From: Takakia lepidozioides
Taxonomy: Eukaryota > Streptophyta > Takakiopsida > Takakiales > Takakiaceae
Assembly (NCBI GenBank): GCA_030704615.1
Contig: CM060732.1
Location: 69,545,053 to 69,609,052, forward strand
Length of the DNA stretch: 64,000 nt
Direction: 5' to 3'
The first letter of the stretch is position 1. Every line of letters begins with the position of its first letter. The notes beneath the pieces are model-generated. The model ran no database searches. It had not been told where the DNA came from and saw nothing but the letters and a program-made list of their open reading frames with translations. The position numbers and the translations under genes were made by a program. This document shows, one piece after another, positions 1 to 12,139 of this stretch.

Positions 1-287
1 ATGGTCGTCTACGCTCAACCAGCTCCGACCTAACGGTCATCACTAGAACTTAATAATATTTTTCATGTTAGAATAAAGTTTGCAGGGGGCAGTAGCCCCC
101 TTCATAAATGACATCATTTCGCTAGCAAATGATAAAGATGTCTTAAATCCGTTTATGGAGAGTTTCTTGCCAATAAAAGTTTAGAGTGGAAGTGTAAGTG
201 TAAGTGTAGTATTGTGCGCAAATTTGATACAATTTCACAATCTTCAATGACATTTTCATTTCGCCATACAATATTCTTTGTATATTT

Positions 288-1400
288 CAGGGTTGGACTG
301 GTTTATAGGTGAAGAACTGGTATAGGTATGCACTGAAATTAAATACTAGACCAGTCTATCATTTGGGAGAACACTTGGTCATATACCAGACGAGGCTGGT
401 ATCAGTTTTTTCATACCAGTACTCCCCTGCCCGTCTTCCTCATTTACCCTGGTATGTGCACTATATTGATTTATGTGTACATATGCATACATACTTGTAT
501 TTATGTATATTTATGTGTAATTGTATTTGTTTTCACTTGATGTGTAGTGCAATTTCATCAAACAGGGACTCTTTTGAATGTCCAAGAAAAAGACGTGGAG
601 GGTCGGACAAATAGGATGGCGTGGGAAGGGGGGTGGCAAGGGGTAATTTTTCTTGTGAGGTGTGAAGTAAAGGGAGAAAGAATGAACCAAACGGGGCCAC
701 TTGGGATGTCAAGGAGTTTTGCCTCTGCTAGCCATCTAACCTACGATTAGTAGGTGGGTTATAGGGCCCACCCCCCCCCTCCCCCCCAAAAGGGGCAGTA
801 GCCAAAAGGTGAAGTGACTCTTAGTTACGTGGGCTTCGGCCGGAGTCTTCTCTCTCTCTAGTAGGTGGGTTGCCGCGGCGGTGCAGCTTCCCATCTCACC
901 TAGGATTATTGGGGTTTAGTAGGTGCATTGTCGTGTCGGTGTGCAAGCCATCTGGAGTTTAGGCAAGACCGCCATATTGGGACCCGGGTATTGGGTGTGG
1001 GTTGACTTTCGAGATATTGGGTAGTGCCTTAGAAGCATCTCACTAGTTGCTTGTAAGTGGTGTCTTCAACATGGTAAGGCATTACTACCTCGGTCCTAGT
1101 GGTGTGAGAGCCACTACTACCAATGTCATTAGTTATTTCCAACTTTGAGGATGGCCCTACAACTATTGGCGGGTAGGATGAAGGTGGCTGCTATTTGATA
1201 AATTTGTAATTCAAGATGGCTTTGGAATGATACTAGAGTTGATATCTCATACCCACTGGTATTTTGGTCATGATACTCATACTCATACCAGTTCTGGAAA
1301 AATCCACCATCATACAGACCAGACTGGTATGAGGGTTTTGTGATAGGTTGTGTACCAGGACCAGACTGATATGTATAAAACTGATACCAGTCCAACACTG
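288..1400. mobile_element. Non-autonomous hAT-type element, copy 1 (carries an internal insertion)
   Basis: The left end begins CAGGGTTGGACTGG. The right end finishes CCAGTCCAACACTG, the inverted complement. Ends of the form CAGNG with an 8-bp target duplication are the hAT hallmark. The flanks GTATATTT (280-287) and GTATATCC (1401-1408) match at 6 of 8 bases. Internal sequence is full of ACCAG/CTGGTAT motifs shared with copies near 14.1 and 15.8 kb. Against copy 3, this copy is split by about 640 bp of unrelated DNA (about 546-1189). There is no transposase ORF; short ORFs here are chance. Confidence 0.75.
761..858 (+). mobile_element. Short SINE-like insertion with TC tail and 13-bp direct repeats
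   Basis: The 13-bp direct repeat TAGTAGGTGGGTT lies at 748-760 and again at 859-871. Between them is a 98-bp segment with a C-rich left part. Its 3' half includes GGCTTCGGCCGGAGTC and ends in a TCTCTCTC tail. The same 3' half occurs inverted at 15864-15920, also inside its own target duplication. Variable 12-13 bp duplications and a simple-repeat tail fit LINE-mobilised retroposition. The 5' part shows no clear Pol III A and B boxes, so it is probably 5' truncated. Confidence 0.6.
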
Positions 1401-2106
1401 GTATATCCCTAGAATATATGAAATTTCCTGTTTTGCTCATGGATGAAGTGACAGCATGAGTTTCACCGCTTCATGAGCTCCCCTGCTTCGGGCATGAGTC
1501 TTCCTCTCTACTTCAGGGTCTTGAGCAAGTACTCTGGAGATAAGAGCTAACAATCAACTATGCTTAAATGGATAAACTCATAGAGTACAGTCTGTGAAAA
1601 CCCCTTGTGTATACGGGCAAGCATGCATCTGTTGAAGGACTGTGGGACAAAGAATGACCACTGTTGCAAAGAGACATCTATCCACTTTTTCTGGCTGGAG
1701 ACCCATACACAGAATTTGGCAAGCATAGATACCAAACCACCAAACTACAAAACTTCTCTCTGAATATCTTACAAATCACAGCAAGTTGACATTTTCTTTT
1801 CAAAAATGAGAAGATGCAGATAGAGAGGCAGTTTTAAAGTTGGGACAGTAGCAACTTTACAATGTATCAACATGTCATGTTCTACTTTCAAACTTCTCCA
1901 TTTCACATGTCTACCCGCATCTTTCTGCCCACAATAGACTTTTTGTCCAGCACCGCCTCCACCAACAATGGTTGATTGAATCCAAGTTGTGTACCTCAGG
2001 TCAAATCCCTGCCAGCTTCCTGAGTAGATGTAGTATTCACTCCCAAATGTACTGTCTTTTGAACATGACCCCCCTCTCTAGCACCGTCACCAAGGAGATA
2101 TGCATT
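1401..2106. other. Spacer and probable 3' UTR of the PITH gene
   Basis: I see no coding exon. Positions 1436-1500 hold several CATGAG words that resemble the terminal repeats of the 35.6-42.7 kb transposon, too few to call. The part nearest 2106 should include the minus-strand 3' UTR of the PITH gene. Confidence 0.4.
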
Positions 2107-5100
2107 TTACACGATTTGATGAGGAGTTCCTGACGTCAAAAGCCTGGAATTACAGAAATTCAGCAGCACAAGTAAGTGATTACAAGCAAACAAACAAATG
2201 CTACAACAAAACACCTTGTGGGGATAATTGAGAGACAGAGGGAAGATGATGGTGATAAACGACATCTGCCATTCATCATCACATGCCTGAATTGAATGGA
2301 GAAAGACAAACTGGGGGAGGGGATAAACTAAAACACATCCACAGCAACCTTACACAATCTCCAATTCAGAAGTAAGAAATTAAAAAGAAAGCTCCAGGAT
2401 AACCAGGGTTTTATAGGTAAAGTGAATTCCTACGCAACTCAGGTAGACCATCCTCAATTGGCGGCTTGTAGTGAAGCAGGAGATATTCCTGTGATATTAC
2501 CACAGGATAACAACAATTCTGGACCAAAAAGAGATGGAGAGAGAGAGAGAGAGAGGAGAAGCTGGGCTTACTGGTGTTCAGATGGATTAGGCATAGCCTC
2601 ATATACAATGCTCGCCACCACATCCCTTTTCAGCTGTGGACCCCACAGACCCAATGTGGTGGAGGCCCCTTCGTCAGACCAATAGTTACATGTCTATCCT
2701 ACACCAAAACAACTTACAAGAATATTTAAGTGAAAGTTTCTTACATTGGTGGCGTCTCCCCGCAATCCAATGTAGTGAATATGTGTTTTGGTAGCTCCAA
2801 AATTACCAGGAAAATGTATGGTAAGGCTGGAAACACCCTGAAACCGAGGGTATCTGGCAGTCAACCAGAGAGGGTCAATGCATGACAGGCAGCACAACCT
2901 GCTCCTCAATCTAACTCAGAATTAGAGCAATTGAGATCACTTGGGACCCTTATGGGAGCCATTGAGCAGGTACCTTAAGGAACCTGAACCCTCTCTTTCC
3001 ATTCTTCAGAGGCCAAAGGCTCTCCTATGCACAAAGTAATGCAGCATGCTTTGTTCCTAAGTCTGCATTCTAGTTTGCCACTCCCTCACCCTGTCTGGAG
3101 GTTCCCATTAGGGTGTGCAAGCACCATCCAATCAGAAAGCACCCACATCCTATCCTAGTCATCTGAAAACTGCAACCAACACGATCATATCAGTGCGTCT
3201 CTACCTCTCTGAAGCAAGACTGAGAATGACAACAATGTAGTCAAGGATTTACTTGGTAGGATATTCAAGCTCCCCACGATAATTTTCTGCTAATTCCCAC
3301 TCCTGTGCCCATCATAGAATCACAGCGCAATGGGCTCCATTAAATATTAGAAACCCTGTTAAACTCTAACCCCCTTGGTTGTTCCAAGAACAAAAATAAT
3401 TGAGCCTGGATATGTGCATTGCGAGCATGGACCAACTTAGATCTAGGAATGAAGGAGAAACAAAACCTGAATTGCTGTCACAGTTCCAGCGGTCAAGAAA
3501 TCAATATCGTCCCTGTTTATGAAACTGCAACAAAGAAACAAATTCTAATCAACCCAGAGCTTTCCTTCCAGTAGGTCACATGGCAATTCGATTTGCTCAT
3601 AACGCCACTTTTTCCAATACAGAACAACCTCTATGAGTATGACCTCTCCTCCATTCTGCACTTCAGTAGTGGTGTCTGCTAATGGTCTGCCAATGAATCA
3701 AACAGAGTTGCTCACCTCAGTGAGCTGTTGCAATGTTGGAATCATTGGATATACAACCTTGGCTAGCAAAAACTTATCTGTACTACTAGTGCACTCTCTA
3801 AACAGTTTGGATCAATAGTCGGGGCGCACGAAATGGATTAACATTGACCTACACTCTATCAGTTACAATCGACAAGTACATTGATGCCACCCTCCCCGTG
3901 CCTAGAAGTGAGGAGTTTTTAGAATCATACACGCGCATCTTGACAGGACTGGTGCCTTCTGCACCACCAACCACTGAGATACTCTTGATCTTCACATCCG
4001 TAGTGAATCTGCAAGGAATTCTCATCATTATAGCAACCTTACATGATGAACCACAACACAAAAGAGAAGCTGAATTTAGAGGTACGCAATTTCAGTTGCT
4101 CAATACTGTTGAGAACTTCACATCAAGTGAACAATGCAGCAGAGATGTACTTATAGACTGTCCCTTCCTTGGCAATGAAAGACCCTCAAGGGCATCGTTG
4201 TGGTTGGGTACTTCCCAGAGCTGCTTTTTGGGTTTCAAGTTTCAACCCGCCAAGGTGTAAGAGACTCATCACAAGAATGCCATTGCTGAAGACCTTCAGA
4301 TTGGAGGGGAATCGGCCGCTTGATTACGAGCTAGTAAAACATCATGCCAGCCAATAAGTCCATTCACATAACTTAAAATCTTAAAAGTAAAGACAGACTC
4401 TCCAATCCACAAATTAAGCAAACAAGTAGGCAACTGCACTTACGGAATGAAGATGATAAGTTCTGGAGGATCGTCATCATCACTCTCCACTGCCTGCAAT
4501 TTGGGGAAAAGAAATGAGCACATAAGTTGTTTCTAATTCACATAATGCACGGCGGTACAAGGCATTCGACCCACAAAGCTCCATGACTTAAACAATAACC
4601 CGAAAACGAGAAATGATTTGCACCCAAATCCACTATACTGCAAACTTTGATTGTCTATCGTACCATGAACAAAAGCTTGAAGCTGCCAAAGTGCAAGTAC
4701 ATCTAAACTTTAAGTGCTGGTGAAAACTCTGGATTTCTTTATCATACAGTGGTTGCTGAGTGAGCTGTCAGTTGGTTTGTGGTGGCCAAGAAATATAGCT
4801 TGCGTGCTGTGCTGATAAATCTTTCCGCCCGGTGTAACTCAGTTCTCTGACAACCCTTGGCAGTGGAAGAGTACTCAATGCCCCATCGGAATTCTACCGT
4901 ACTAATCTTTGACTCTTCATAACCTAGATCTGTCGTCAAAAGGTTGAGAAGGCAAATCTGCTTACGGTTGAGAAATCAAGACGATGCTCCCAGGGTTTGA
5001 AAATCGACTTCGCGCTGCCATCTACCGCCTCGTTCAAGGCTTCCACCTGGAAACAAAAAGTGTCACAACTTGATTCTCAATTAGATCCTGGAACTAATTA

Positions 5101-5418
5101 ACCGTGATTGGCTTAACCTAAAAACTATCCAAGACGATAAGCATGTCAATGTGTGCTTGCACTGGTTCCTGGTCGAATTAGGTCCTGGGCTGTTGATTTT
5201 GATCAGAAGCCTTGCACTTGGATATCGTCATTTGCAAGCATTCGACGTTATTTGTAGAAACGGTTGATGTAAGAGAGAGACGGAACTAAGGGGACGGGCG
5301 GACTAAGTGTGAAGGAAAGAGGGAGAAATACCCCAGGCAGATCGATGCTTTTGAAGAGAGACCAATCAGCCGCACACTCATGCTCCTCACAATCATGCTG
5401 ATGCGTGCACGACGCCAT
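2107..5418 (-). CDS. PITH-domain protein, 9 exons (At2g25950/PITHD1-like)
   Basis: Exons on the minus strand: 5332-5418, 4966-5046, 4444-4493, 3931-4008, 3467-3524, 3253-3302, 2745-2853, 2572-2633, 2107-2143. They total 612 nt and encode 203 aa. All junctions are GT-AG and all phases agree. The length matches the roughly 204 aa of the Arabidopsis homologue as I remember it. The N-terminus is His/Cys rich (MASCTHQHDCEEHEC), followed by the beta-sandwich core with DVKIKSISVVGG, EGTSPVKMRV, FINRDDIDF and YIGLRGDAT. PITH is the module that binds the proteasome in thioredoxin-like TXNL1; stand-alone PITH proteins are cytosolic or nuclear with no firm enzymatic role. The start is the first ATG, in the canonical first exon. 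The last exon (12 codons) is the least certain, because a second acceptor just downstream gives a different short tail. Confidence 0.9.
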
Positions 5419-6517
5419 AGCTCAGTTCAGCCGGGATGATGACAAAGTGCAAACTAGAATCCTTACAAGCGGCACTGAAGGGACAGCAGGTCTACAGGTA
5501 TGCTATTCACAATCTATGAGCGTTTGGGATCTGTTGGAAGCAGGTTAGAATATGTGACAAGAAACAGGCCACAAGCAATTCACCGATACTGGCAAATTCT
5601 GAGACCCCTTAAACAAACAACCGCCAACCATATGGTGATGTACACGTACACATTCTTAGCCCTTGGGCTGAAGTCTCGGAAGGAAAATTCACCACAACAG
5701 TTTGTGCATTTCCATCCTATATTGGATGCTTTCGTTGAAGGTGATTTGGGGCCTAGACAACACCAGTGAGGAGTTTGGTGCAGACGTGCTGACTAGGTGG
5801 GCTGGCAAAGTGAGGAGAAACATGAAATGCATTTTGCGTCAGTCCATAAGGTTTCGTCAGGCTCTAGACTTGTTATTCCTGCTCATGAGAACGCCATCAT
5901 GTCTGGAGACTTACATTCTTCACTGATATGTCACATGGCAAAAACCAAGGGGCCAAAAACTAAAAGATCTTATAGTAGTCCAAGTCATTACAATGGTGGC
6001 CTGTGTAGAAGCTCCATCCAATCTTGTTACCATCCCATTTGCACAATATGGTGAGTCTTCTTGGAAAAGGGAAGGCTGAATAGAGCAGTAGTTCCCAACT
6101 CTTGCAGGGCCAAGGTGAGAGAGTCCCCGCATGTGTTTAAGAAAACCAGGTCCAAAAAGATTTTTAGCTTCCCCAGGGCACCCAAGAAGAAGAGCGGCAT
6201 AAGGCACATTGCAGGAGACTAGCTCCATGTGGTGCACCTGAACTTACAACAATGGAGTTTACTCTGGCCTTCAAGCTTCTCCTGCTAAAGGGTTGTTATC
6301 AGAGCATCATAAGGTGCACGTATTCACCCAGGCATTATGTCCCGGGTTTGCCAGCATTTGGTGGCCTCAAGATACACAGCTTTAGTGTGCAACTGTGCAG
6401 TGACAATCCAGATGATGTTTTTTGAGTGATGGAGAGAGACACACGCGCATCAGTCGACTCCTTATAACTCCTACAGGGAATCGGAGATACACATTAGTTA
6501 TGTTGCTTATTTCATTA
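5419..6517. other. Intergenic: PITH promoter side and PPR 3' flank
   Basis: This lies upstream of the PITH start and downstream of the PPR stop. I find no recognisable gene, RNA or strong TATA box. Short open frames on both strands lack family resemblance. Confidence 0.5.
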
Positions 6518-9067
6518 TCACCAATAATCCCCGCAAGAACACACTCCATTTTTGAAGTGATGAAAGCGGTTGGCATCCCTTGCAACAATTTCTCGCCCAA
6601 CAATCTTAGAGATGAACTTGGTGGCAGTGTGGCAATCACCACATACCCGAAGATTCTTGATTATGCGGATAGATGTTCCAGGGGGTGTGCTGATGAGCCC
6701 AAAAGCAATGGCTAGCTTTTCACTGTGGTGGCAGAGAGCCTGTTCTTTCATCTGCTGATCCATATCATGATGCAACACAAAGCGTGTGTCAGGTCTATAC
6801 CCTGCCACCTTCATCTGCCTGGCCAATCTCTCCAATTCAGCATATATTTCACCTGTTTGAGGGTGCGACCTATCTTCTACAACAAATGTATGTACTCTGT
6901 TCTTTACCTCAATCCAGCTGCGCCCGGCCTCCTTCTTCACCCCTCTGTCCTTCATTGCTATTCTCACCTTTGCTATATCATCCCACCGGCCAGCTGCAGC
7001 ATAGATGTTTGAAAGCAGCACATACACTGCAGCATTCAGTGGTTCCAACTTGAGGATGCATTCCGCAGCACGTTCTGCTACCTCAACATTGCCATGGATT
7101 CTGCAGGCACCAAGCAAGGCTCCCCACACCAAAGCACCTGGTTCGAGTTTCATATGCTTGATGAAGTTCTCTGCCTCCTCCAAGCGCCCTGCCCGGCCAA
7201 GCAGGTCAACCATGCATATACAATGCTGTGCTGTTGGGGTGATGTCGTGATCTCGACTCATAGAAAGGAAGGCGTGCCGGCCTTCATCAACCAGTCCCAC
7301 ATAACTGCATGCAGAGAGAACACCAATGAAAGTAACCTCATTTGGCTTCATCCCTTCTGATTGCATCCGATCAAAGAGTTTCAGGGCCTCGTTACCACAC
7401 CCATGCTGAGCATATCCTCTAATCATCGTATTCCACGACACCACATCTCGTTCAGGAGTTTCATTAAAAACTTTCAGTGCAACCTCCACACTCCCACACT
7501 TTGAATACAGGTCAATAAGGGCATTACATACTCGAACATCTTCCTCCAATCCAGATCTGACGATGCCTGCATGCACACACTTGCCCACTTCAAGGGCTGC
7601 TAGGCTGGCACATAAATTGATGATAGTGATAAAAGTGACCTTGTCAGGCTTCACGCCTTCTATTTGCATTTGCTGAAAGAGTTCCAAAGCCTGCTCACCA
7701 TGATCGTACTGAGCGGCTCCTGCAATCATTGCAGTCCATGAGATCACATCTCGCCTATGCATTTTGTCAAATACTTGGCACGCATCCACCACACTTGCGC
7801 ATCTCCAATACATGCTTACAAGGGCAGTCTCCACTTGGACATCTGACTCCAATCCAGCTTTGATGATGCCTGCATGGATCTGCTTGCCCTGTTCCAAAGC
7901 TTCTGGGACAGCACATGCACTGAGGATGCTAAGGAAAGTGACCTTGCTTGCTTTCATGCCTTCTTGTTCCATTTTCTGAAAGAGGGAAAAGGCCTCTTTA
8001 ACTAGTCCTTGCTGAGCTAATCCTGCAATCATCACATTCCATGCGATAACATCTCGGTTCGGCATTTTGTCAAAAACTTGTTGTGCATCCTCCACACTCC
8101 CACACTTGCAGTACATGCTGACAAGGGCAGTTCCCACTCGGACATCTGCCTCAAATCCAGATCTGCTGATGAGAACATGGACCCCCTTGCCCTGTAACAG
8201 AGCTGCTGGGATGGCACATGCAGTGAGGATGCTAATGTAAGTGATCTTATCTGCCTTTCCGCCATCTTGTTGCATTTGGCGAAAGATATCAAACGCCTCT
8301 GCACCCTGCCCTTGCTGAGCTAATCCTGCGATCATTGCATTCCATGTGATCACATCTCGCTTGGGCATTTTGTCAAACACTTCACGCCCATCAGTGACAC
8401 TTCCACACTTGCAATACATGCTGACAAGGGCATTCCCCACTCCAACATCCAAGTCCAACCCAGTTTTTCTTATCCTTGCATGGAGACGCTTGCCCTGTTC
8501 CAGTGCTACTGAACTGGAACATGCACTCAGAATGCTCATGAAAGTGACCTTGTTTGGCTCCACGCCTTCTCGTTGCATCTCCCAGAAGAGTTCAAGTGCG
8601 TCTTCAGCATGCCCCTGCTTAGCTAATCCTGCAATCATTGCAGTCCAGGAGATCACATTCCGTTTATCCATTTTATTGAACACTTGGTGTGCCTCCATAA
8701 CACTTCCGCACTTGCAATACATACTGAGAAGGGTGTTTCCTAGAGACATGCTTAGCTCAAATCTGCTTTTGATGATGTGGGCATGAACACCCCTAACATC
8801 TGCCAGGGCCTTTGTCTTCGCGTATGCTTGCAGGAGTCGTGCACATGCATCAGAATATTCAGAAAAGCCTCGTTGCTCCATCAAATCCAACAGGTGGTAT
8901 GCCTCCTTCGATCGTCTCTCCTTGCACAATGTGCTCACATCCGCACTAGTTCCACAGGGGTCCTTGCTGCTCTCCTTTGCTGTTGCTTTTTGCCCTCCAA
9001 TATTTTGAATGGTGGAGGACGTGCTAAGGTTTATAGCATTGCACAGACTCCCATACCCAACAAACAA
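6518..9067 (-). CDS. Pentatricopeptide repeat protein, PLS class with DYW domain
   Basis: Intronless, 849 aa. The N-terminal ~60 residues are Ser/Thr rich and nearly free of acidic residues for the first 30, consistent with an organelle transit peptide. Successive P-L-S repeats follow (about residues 65-620), with repeated SMYCKCGSV, VISWTAMIAGLA and VTFMSILSAC blocks. Next come the E/E+ motifs (SWIEVKNRVHTF) and a complete DYW deaminase domain in the last ~95 residues. That domain has the HSE zinc/catalytic motif (CHHSEKLAIAFG), CGDCH and the terminal CSCGDYW. DYW proteins bind organellar transcripts sequence-specifically and convert C to U. All catalytic residues I know of are present, so it looks functional. 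The target site cannot be read by eye. The start is the first ATG of the long frame. Confidence 0.95.
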   Translation of the reverse strand: MFVGYGSLCNAINLSTSSTIQNIGGQKATAKESSKDPCGTSADVSTLCKERRSKEAYHLLDLMEQRGFSEYSDACARLLQAYAKTKALADVRGVHAHIIKSRFELSMSLGNTLLSMYCKCGSVMEAHQVFNKMDKRNVISWTAMIAGLAKQGHAEDALELFWEMQREGVEPNKVTFMSILSACSSSVALEQGKRLHARIRKTGLDLDVGVGNALVSMYCKCGSVTDGREVFDKMPKRDVITWNAMIAGLAQQGQGAEAFDIFRQMQQDGGKADKITYISILTACAIPAALLQGKGVHVLISRSGFEADVRVGTALVSMYCKCGSVEDAQQVFDKMPNRDVIAWNVMIAGLAQQGLVKEAFSLFQKMEQEGMKASKVTFLSILSACAVPEALEQGKQIHAGIIKAGLESDVQVETALVSMYWRCASVVDACQVFDKMHRRDVISWTAMIAGAAQYDHGEQALELFQQMQIEGVKPDKVTFITIINLCASLAALEVGKCVHAGIVRSGLEEDVRVCNALIDLYSKCGSVEVALKVFNETPERDVVSWNTMIRGYAQHGCGNEALKLFDRMQSEGMKPNEVTFIGVLSACSYVGLVDEGRHAFLSMSRDHDITPTAQHCICMVDLLGRAGRLEEAENFIKHMKLEPGALVWGALLGACRIHGNVEVAERAAECILKLEPLNAAVYVLLSNIYAAAGRWDDIAKVRIAMKDRGVKKEAGRSWIEVKNRVHTFVVEDRSHPQTGEIYAELERLARQMKVAGYRPDTRFVLHHDMDQQMKEQALCHHSEKLAIAFGLISTPPGTSIRIIKNLRVCGDCHTATKFISKIVGREIVARDANRFHHFKNGVCSCGDYW

Positions 9068-10404
9068 CTGGGTCTGATTCCAGATTTGAAACCCTACTGC
9101 CCTGCATGGTAAACATCCAGAATATTAATGCCTACTTCCGGGCTTCTTTTTTCACAACCTCTGGGTAGGCTCTGGCCATCCTCACCTCTTAAGTTACAGG
9201 TTACATCAGTCTGTTTTACTCTACAAACAAGAGGGATGGAAGTAGAGCATACCAAGCACTCCAGATTTTCCTTCGAAATTCCATCCCAGCAACACCAGAT
9301 GCTATAGCATGAGCACCAAGAATTTCAAATTTGGAGAGACAAAATTCGGTGCATCTTGTTTACAGCACAGCCAGATCACGATGGAGCAACAATGACACTT
9401 TGATGCGTCGAGCTGAATCATTGGATTGACAAGTACAAAGTCTGTAAGGAGCTCAGAGATTTCTCCAGACACCGATGAACTTGACACTAGCCAGGAGAGA
9501 GAGAGAGAGACACCAACACACAGGTGCATGGAGAAACCACAATACAGAGATAAGATTGCATAGATTGATAAGAAGGAGATGGTCCTGTATTATGGAGAGA
9601 CAGAAAGCAGAAGAAAGAGAAACATCATCTAATCAGTACGCAGTCTTGTGACCATAGACTCCACACCCATGTTTGGGCATGAATGAGCTTTCACACAGAT
9701 GGCCTCCACAGTACCGTAACAATTAAGGAGACTTACTTAACTGGATGACTAGCAACTACATGGCACATGCAAAATGATGTGATAAACACATTAGCAGTCG
9801 TGTTAATCTGAAGGCATCAAATACCACTGCTATTAAACTTAATAAAATTGGACCTACTGAGGTATTTCCAAAATTCAACAACAGTGGTGATCTCTTCAAA
9901 AAGTACAGTGTCAGTTAATGTTACACTTGTATTTCAGAACAGGTACAATCAGGCAAATGAGAAATCATTGGCTGGAAGGATCAGCACCCAACCAAAGGGA
10001 TCCATAGCTGCACAGTCTCTTCCTGCCCAAAGCCTAGACCATGAAGCCTTTGACTCTCTGAAAATGAGCACGCTTTTACAGCTCCCATATCCACCTGCCA
10101 TCACAAAGAAAGGCAGCACACAGCAGTGTGTGCTATTTAGGTGACACTTGCTGTGGCCACAGGTTACAAATTAGCAGCCCAGCAAACATATAGAATCCTC
10201 CTCATGTACACCCATGAACATGCCACATGAAAGGGAAAGGGCCACAGGATGATGGAGTAAGCCACCTACCGCACAGTGCAAGCACAAACTTTTCTTTACA
10301 AGAGAAAGGAGGGCGCACCATTTGAGTAGCTTCCGGACAGAAAAGAAAGAAAGGGCAGCCGTGCAGATAAGCCTCATGCTGTATGTGCTCTGCCATTCGA
10401 ATTT
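9068..10404. other. Intergenic, upstream of the PPR gene
   Basis: No supported gene. It contains short GA-rich microsatellite stretches (near 9500) but no recognised element. Confidence 0.4.
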
Positions 10405-10556
10405 TCATGCACCAGCCCATGCACCTTCTCTAGGATACAGCTCCAGCATTAGAACATCACCTACTTCAATCTGGGCAGTCCAACTAGATGACGATCTTGC
10501 ACATAATTGTAATAACTTCCCTTGAATTTCAGAATGATAATCAGTGAAGACAAACC
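10405..10556 (-). CDS. Possible terminal exon of an unrecognised gene
   Basis: An acceptor TTCCTTGTAG precedes two bases plus 50 codons on the minus strand, ending in TGA. The peptide starts near GFVFTDYHSEIQGKL and ends near EVGDVLMLELYPREG. The composition looks coding, with alternating hydrophobic residues like a beta-barrel. I could not find convincing upstream exons, and I do not recognise the family. It may be the end of a gene whose other exons lie in 10.6-11.4 kb, or a relic. Confidence 0.25.
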
Positions 10557-11397
10557 CTACAAGGAACTACTGACTTCATTCCAACTCCATGTAATCTCAA
10601 CCAATCCATGAACTCTCCATGTCCTGTTCATAAGACGATACTCAGGGTTTGTGCACATATCAAGAATAAATAATCTGAGCCAGACACCAATCAACTTTAT
10701 ATTACGCATGTGTGCCCAACTTCATTTTTGCAAGATGACATCTGCACAAACAAACCACTCTTTACATACTTCTTGAACCCTAAACCCTCACAGCAGGGAC
10801 TGGCAGATTAGGATCTAGCAGCCCCGTAATTTGAAACTGTCTGTCATTGATCAGAAACCTCCCACCGCATTAGCTCAGTTGCTATCCACAGTCGTAAGAT
10901 CCAACCGGGATCCAATGTCCTGCGTAGATTGTGGGACAGGAAACATAAGGAGGTGCTCACCTGGTGATTGCAGCACAACTCGCCCAGCGACCCACAATGC
11001 AACACTACAGGCAAGAGACCAGCGGCATCTCAAGTGATTCCCAGCACACAATCTGGCTTCCGCACCATCTCTCGCTCCCTTTCTGTCATCGCTACCTCCT
11101 CCTGAGCTCCGAAGCCCACAACCTCATTCCTAAGGATGCCCTGCAACTTCTAACGTACTTAAACCCCAGCTTCAACGGTGTAGCAGAAAGAAGTTTTTTA
11201 ATACATCCTACCTTACTGCTTGAGACGCATCTCGGAAAGAGCGATCTCTTCCCTGCACCGACATCCCTAAAAACAAACCTCAACGCTTCATTGTTTTCAA
11301 CCCCAAAGAGACTTTCCCTATTACCCAGTTTTTGTTCTAGCGACGACCGAAGGTCGGAAGCTAGTTTAGCGTAGAGCAGGAATAGGGTGCCATAGTG
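10557..11397. other. Spacer with telo-box-like motif
   Basis: Positions 10776-10788 hold AACCCTAAACCCT, a telo-box-like promoter motif common upstream of plant growth and translation genes. No gene in this stretch can be supported. Confidence 0.35.
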
Positions 11398-11515
11398 CCT
11401 CGTCATCGTCGCGACGTCATCGTCGCCATGTCATCTTCGCCACGTCATCATCGCCATGTCATCTCCTCCACGTCATCGTAGCCATGTCATCTTCGCCACA
11501 TCATCATCATCAATT
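11398..11515. repeat. Minisatellite, about 15-bp unit
   Basis: About seven imperfect tandem copies of a unit resembling CGCCATGTCATCATC. The sequence alternates CGTCATCGTCGC and CATGTCATC. It gives open frames only because it is repetitive. Confidence 0.8.
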
Positions 11516-12139
11516 TTCTTGGATCCTGCCCGGACTGCCCGGACTCCCCCTGAATACCCTCTTGATCTTCTTGTTCTTGAACTGTCTAAACGGCATGAGA
11601 GAGGCGTGCGCGGGGAAGGGATGCCCTATGTCTTTGAGCGCGGAGGGGTTTCACACACCGATCTCAGGGGGAGATCCTACATGGTGGATGATGCGCAACC
11701 TTTTTCACAGATAACAGAGACGATGTGGCGTGAGCCCACGCTCATGCCACATCAGCGTGAGCGGATGCCACATCAGCATGAGCGAAGGCCATGTCAGCAA
11801 ATGCCACAAGACGGGCGGTCGAAGGACTGTCAACTACTGACCTTTGCTGCAAACAAGACGACCCTAAAATATCCACTGAAAGTGGTGTGAGAGAAAATAA
11901 AACCCCCTTAAGAACCCCCTAAGAAAACCCAAAAAACCCAAAAAACCTGAAAAACATTCAGTGGCAATATCTGCAGGAAAAAAAAACACTAAAAACCCTA
12001 AAGACACCCCAAAAAAACCCTAATTACCCATCCACTAAACCACCTTCCCCTTAATTACTAATCTTCATTGTGCCCATTGTCAATAATATCGTAGCAATCG
12101 GTTGGATCCTTGACAACTGTGCTCTTCATATAACCTTGT
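11516..12139. other. Spacer, A- and C-rich at its right end
   Basis: No supported gene. Positions 11930-12030 are made largely of AAAACCCTAAA-like words, degenerate telomere-type repeats. The ORF across 11.46-11.89 kb is repeat-driven and has no recognisable domain. Confidence 0.4.

Noticed and set aside
1436-1500. A second copy of the CATGAGC transposon end
   Set aside because: Only three CATGAG words and no GGGCAT block in the right arrangement; too short to separate from chance.
11456-11890. 144-codon gene
   Set aside because: It begins in the 15-bp minisatellite and has no recognisable domain.
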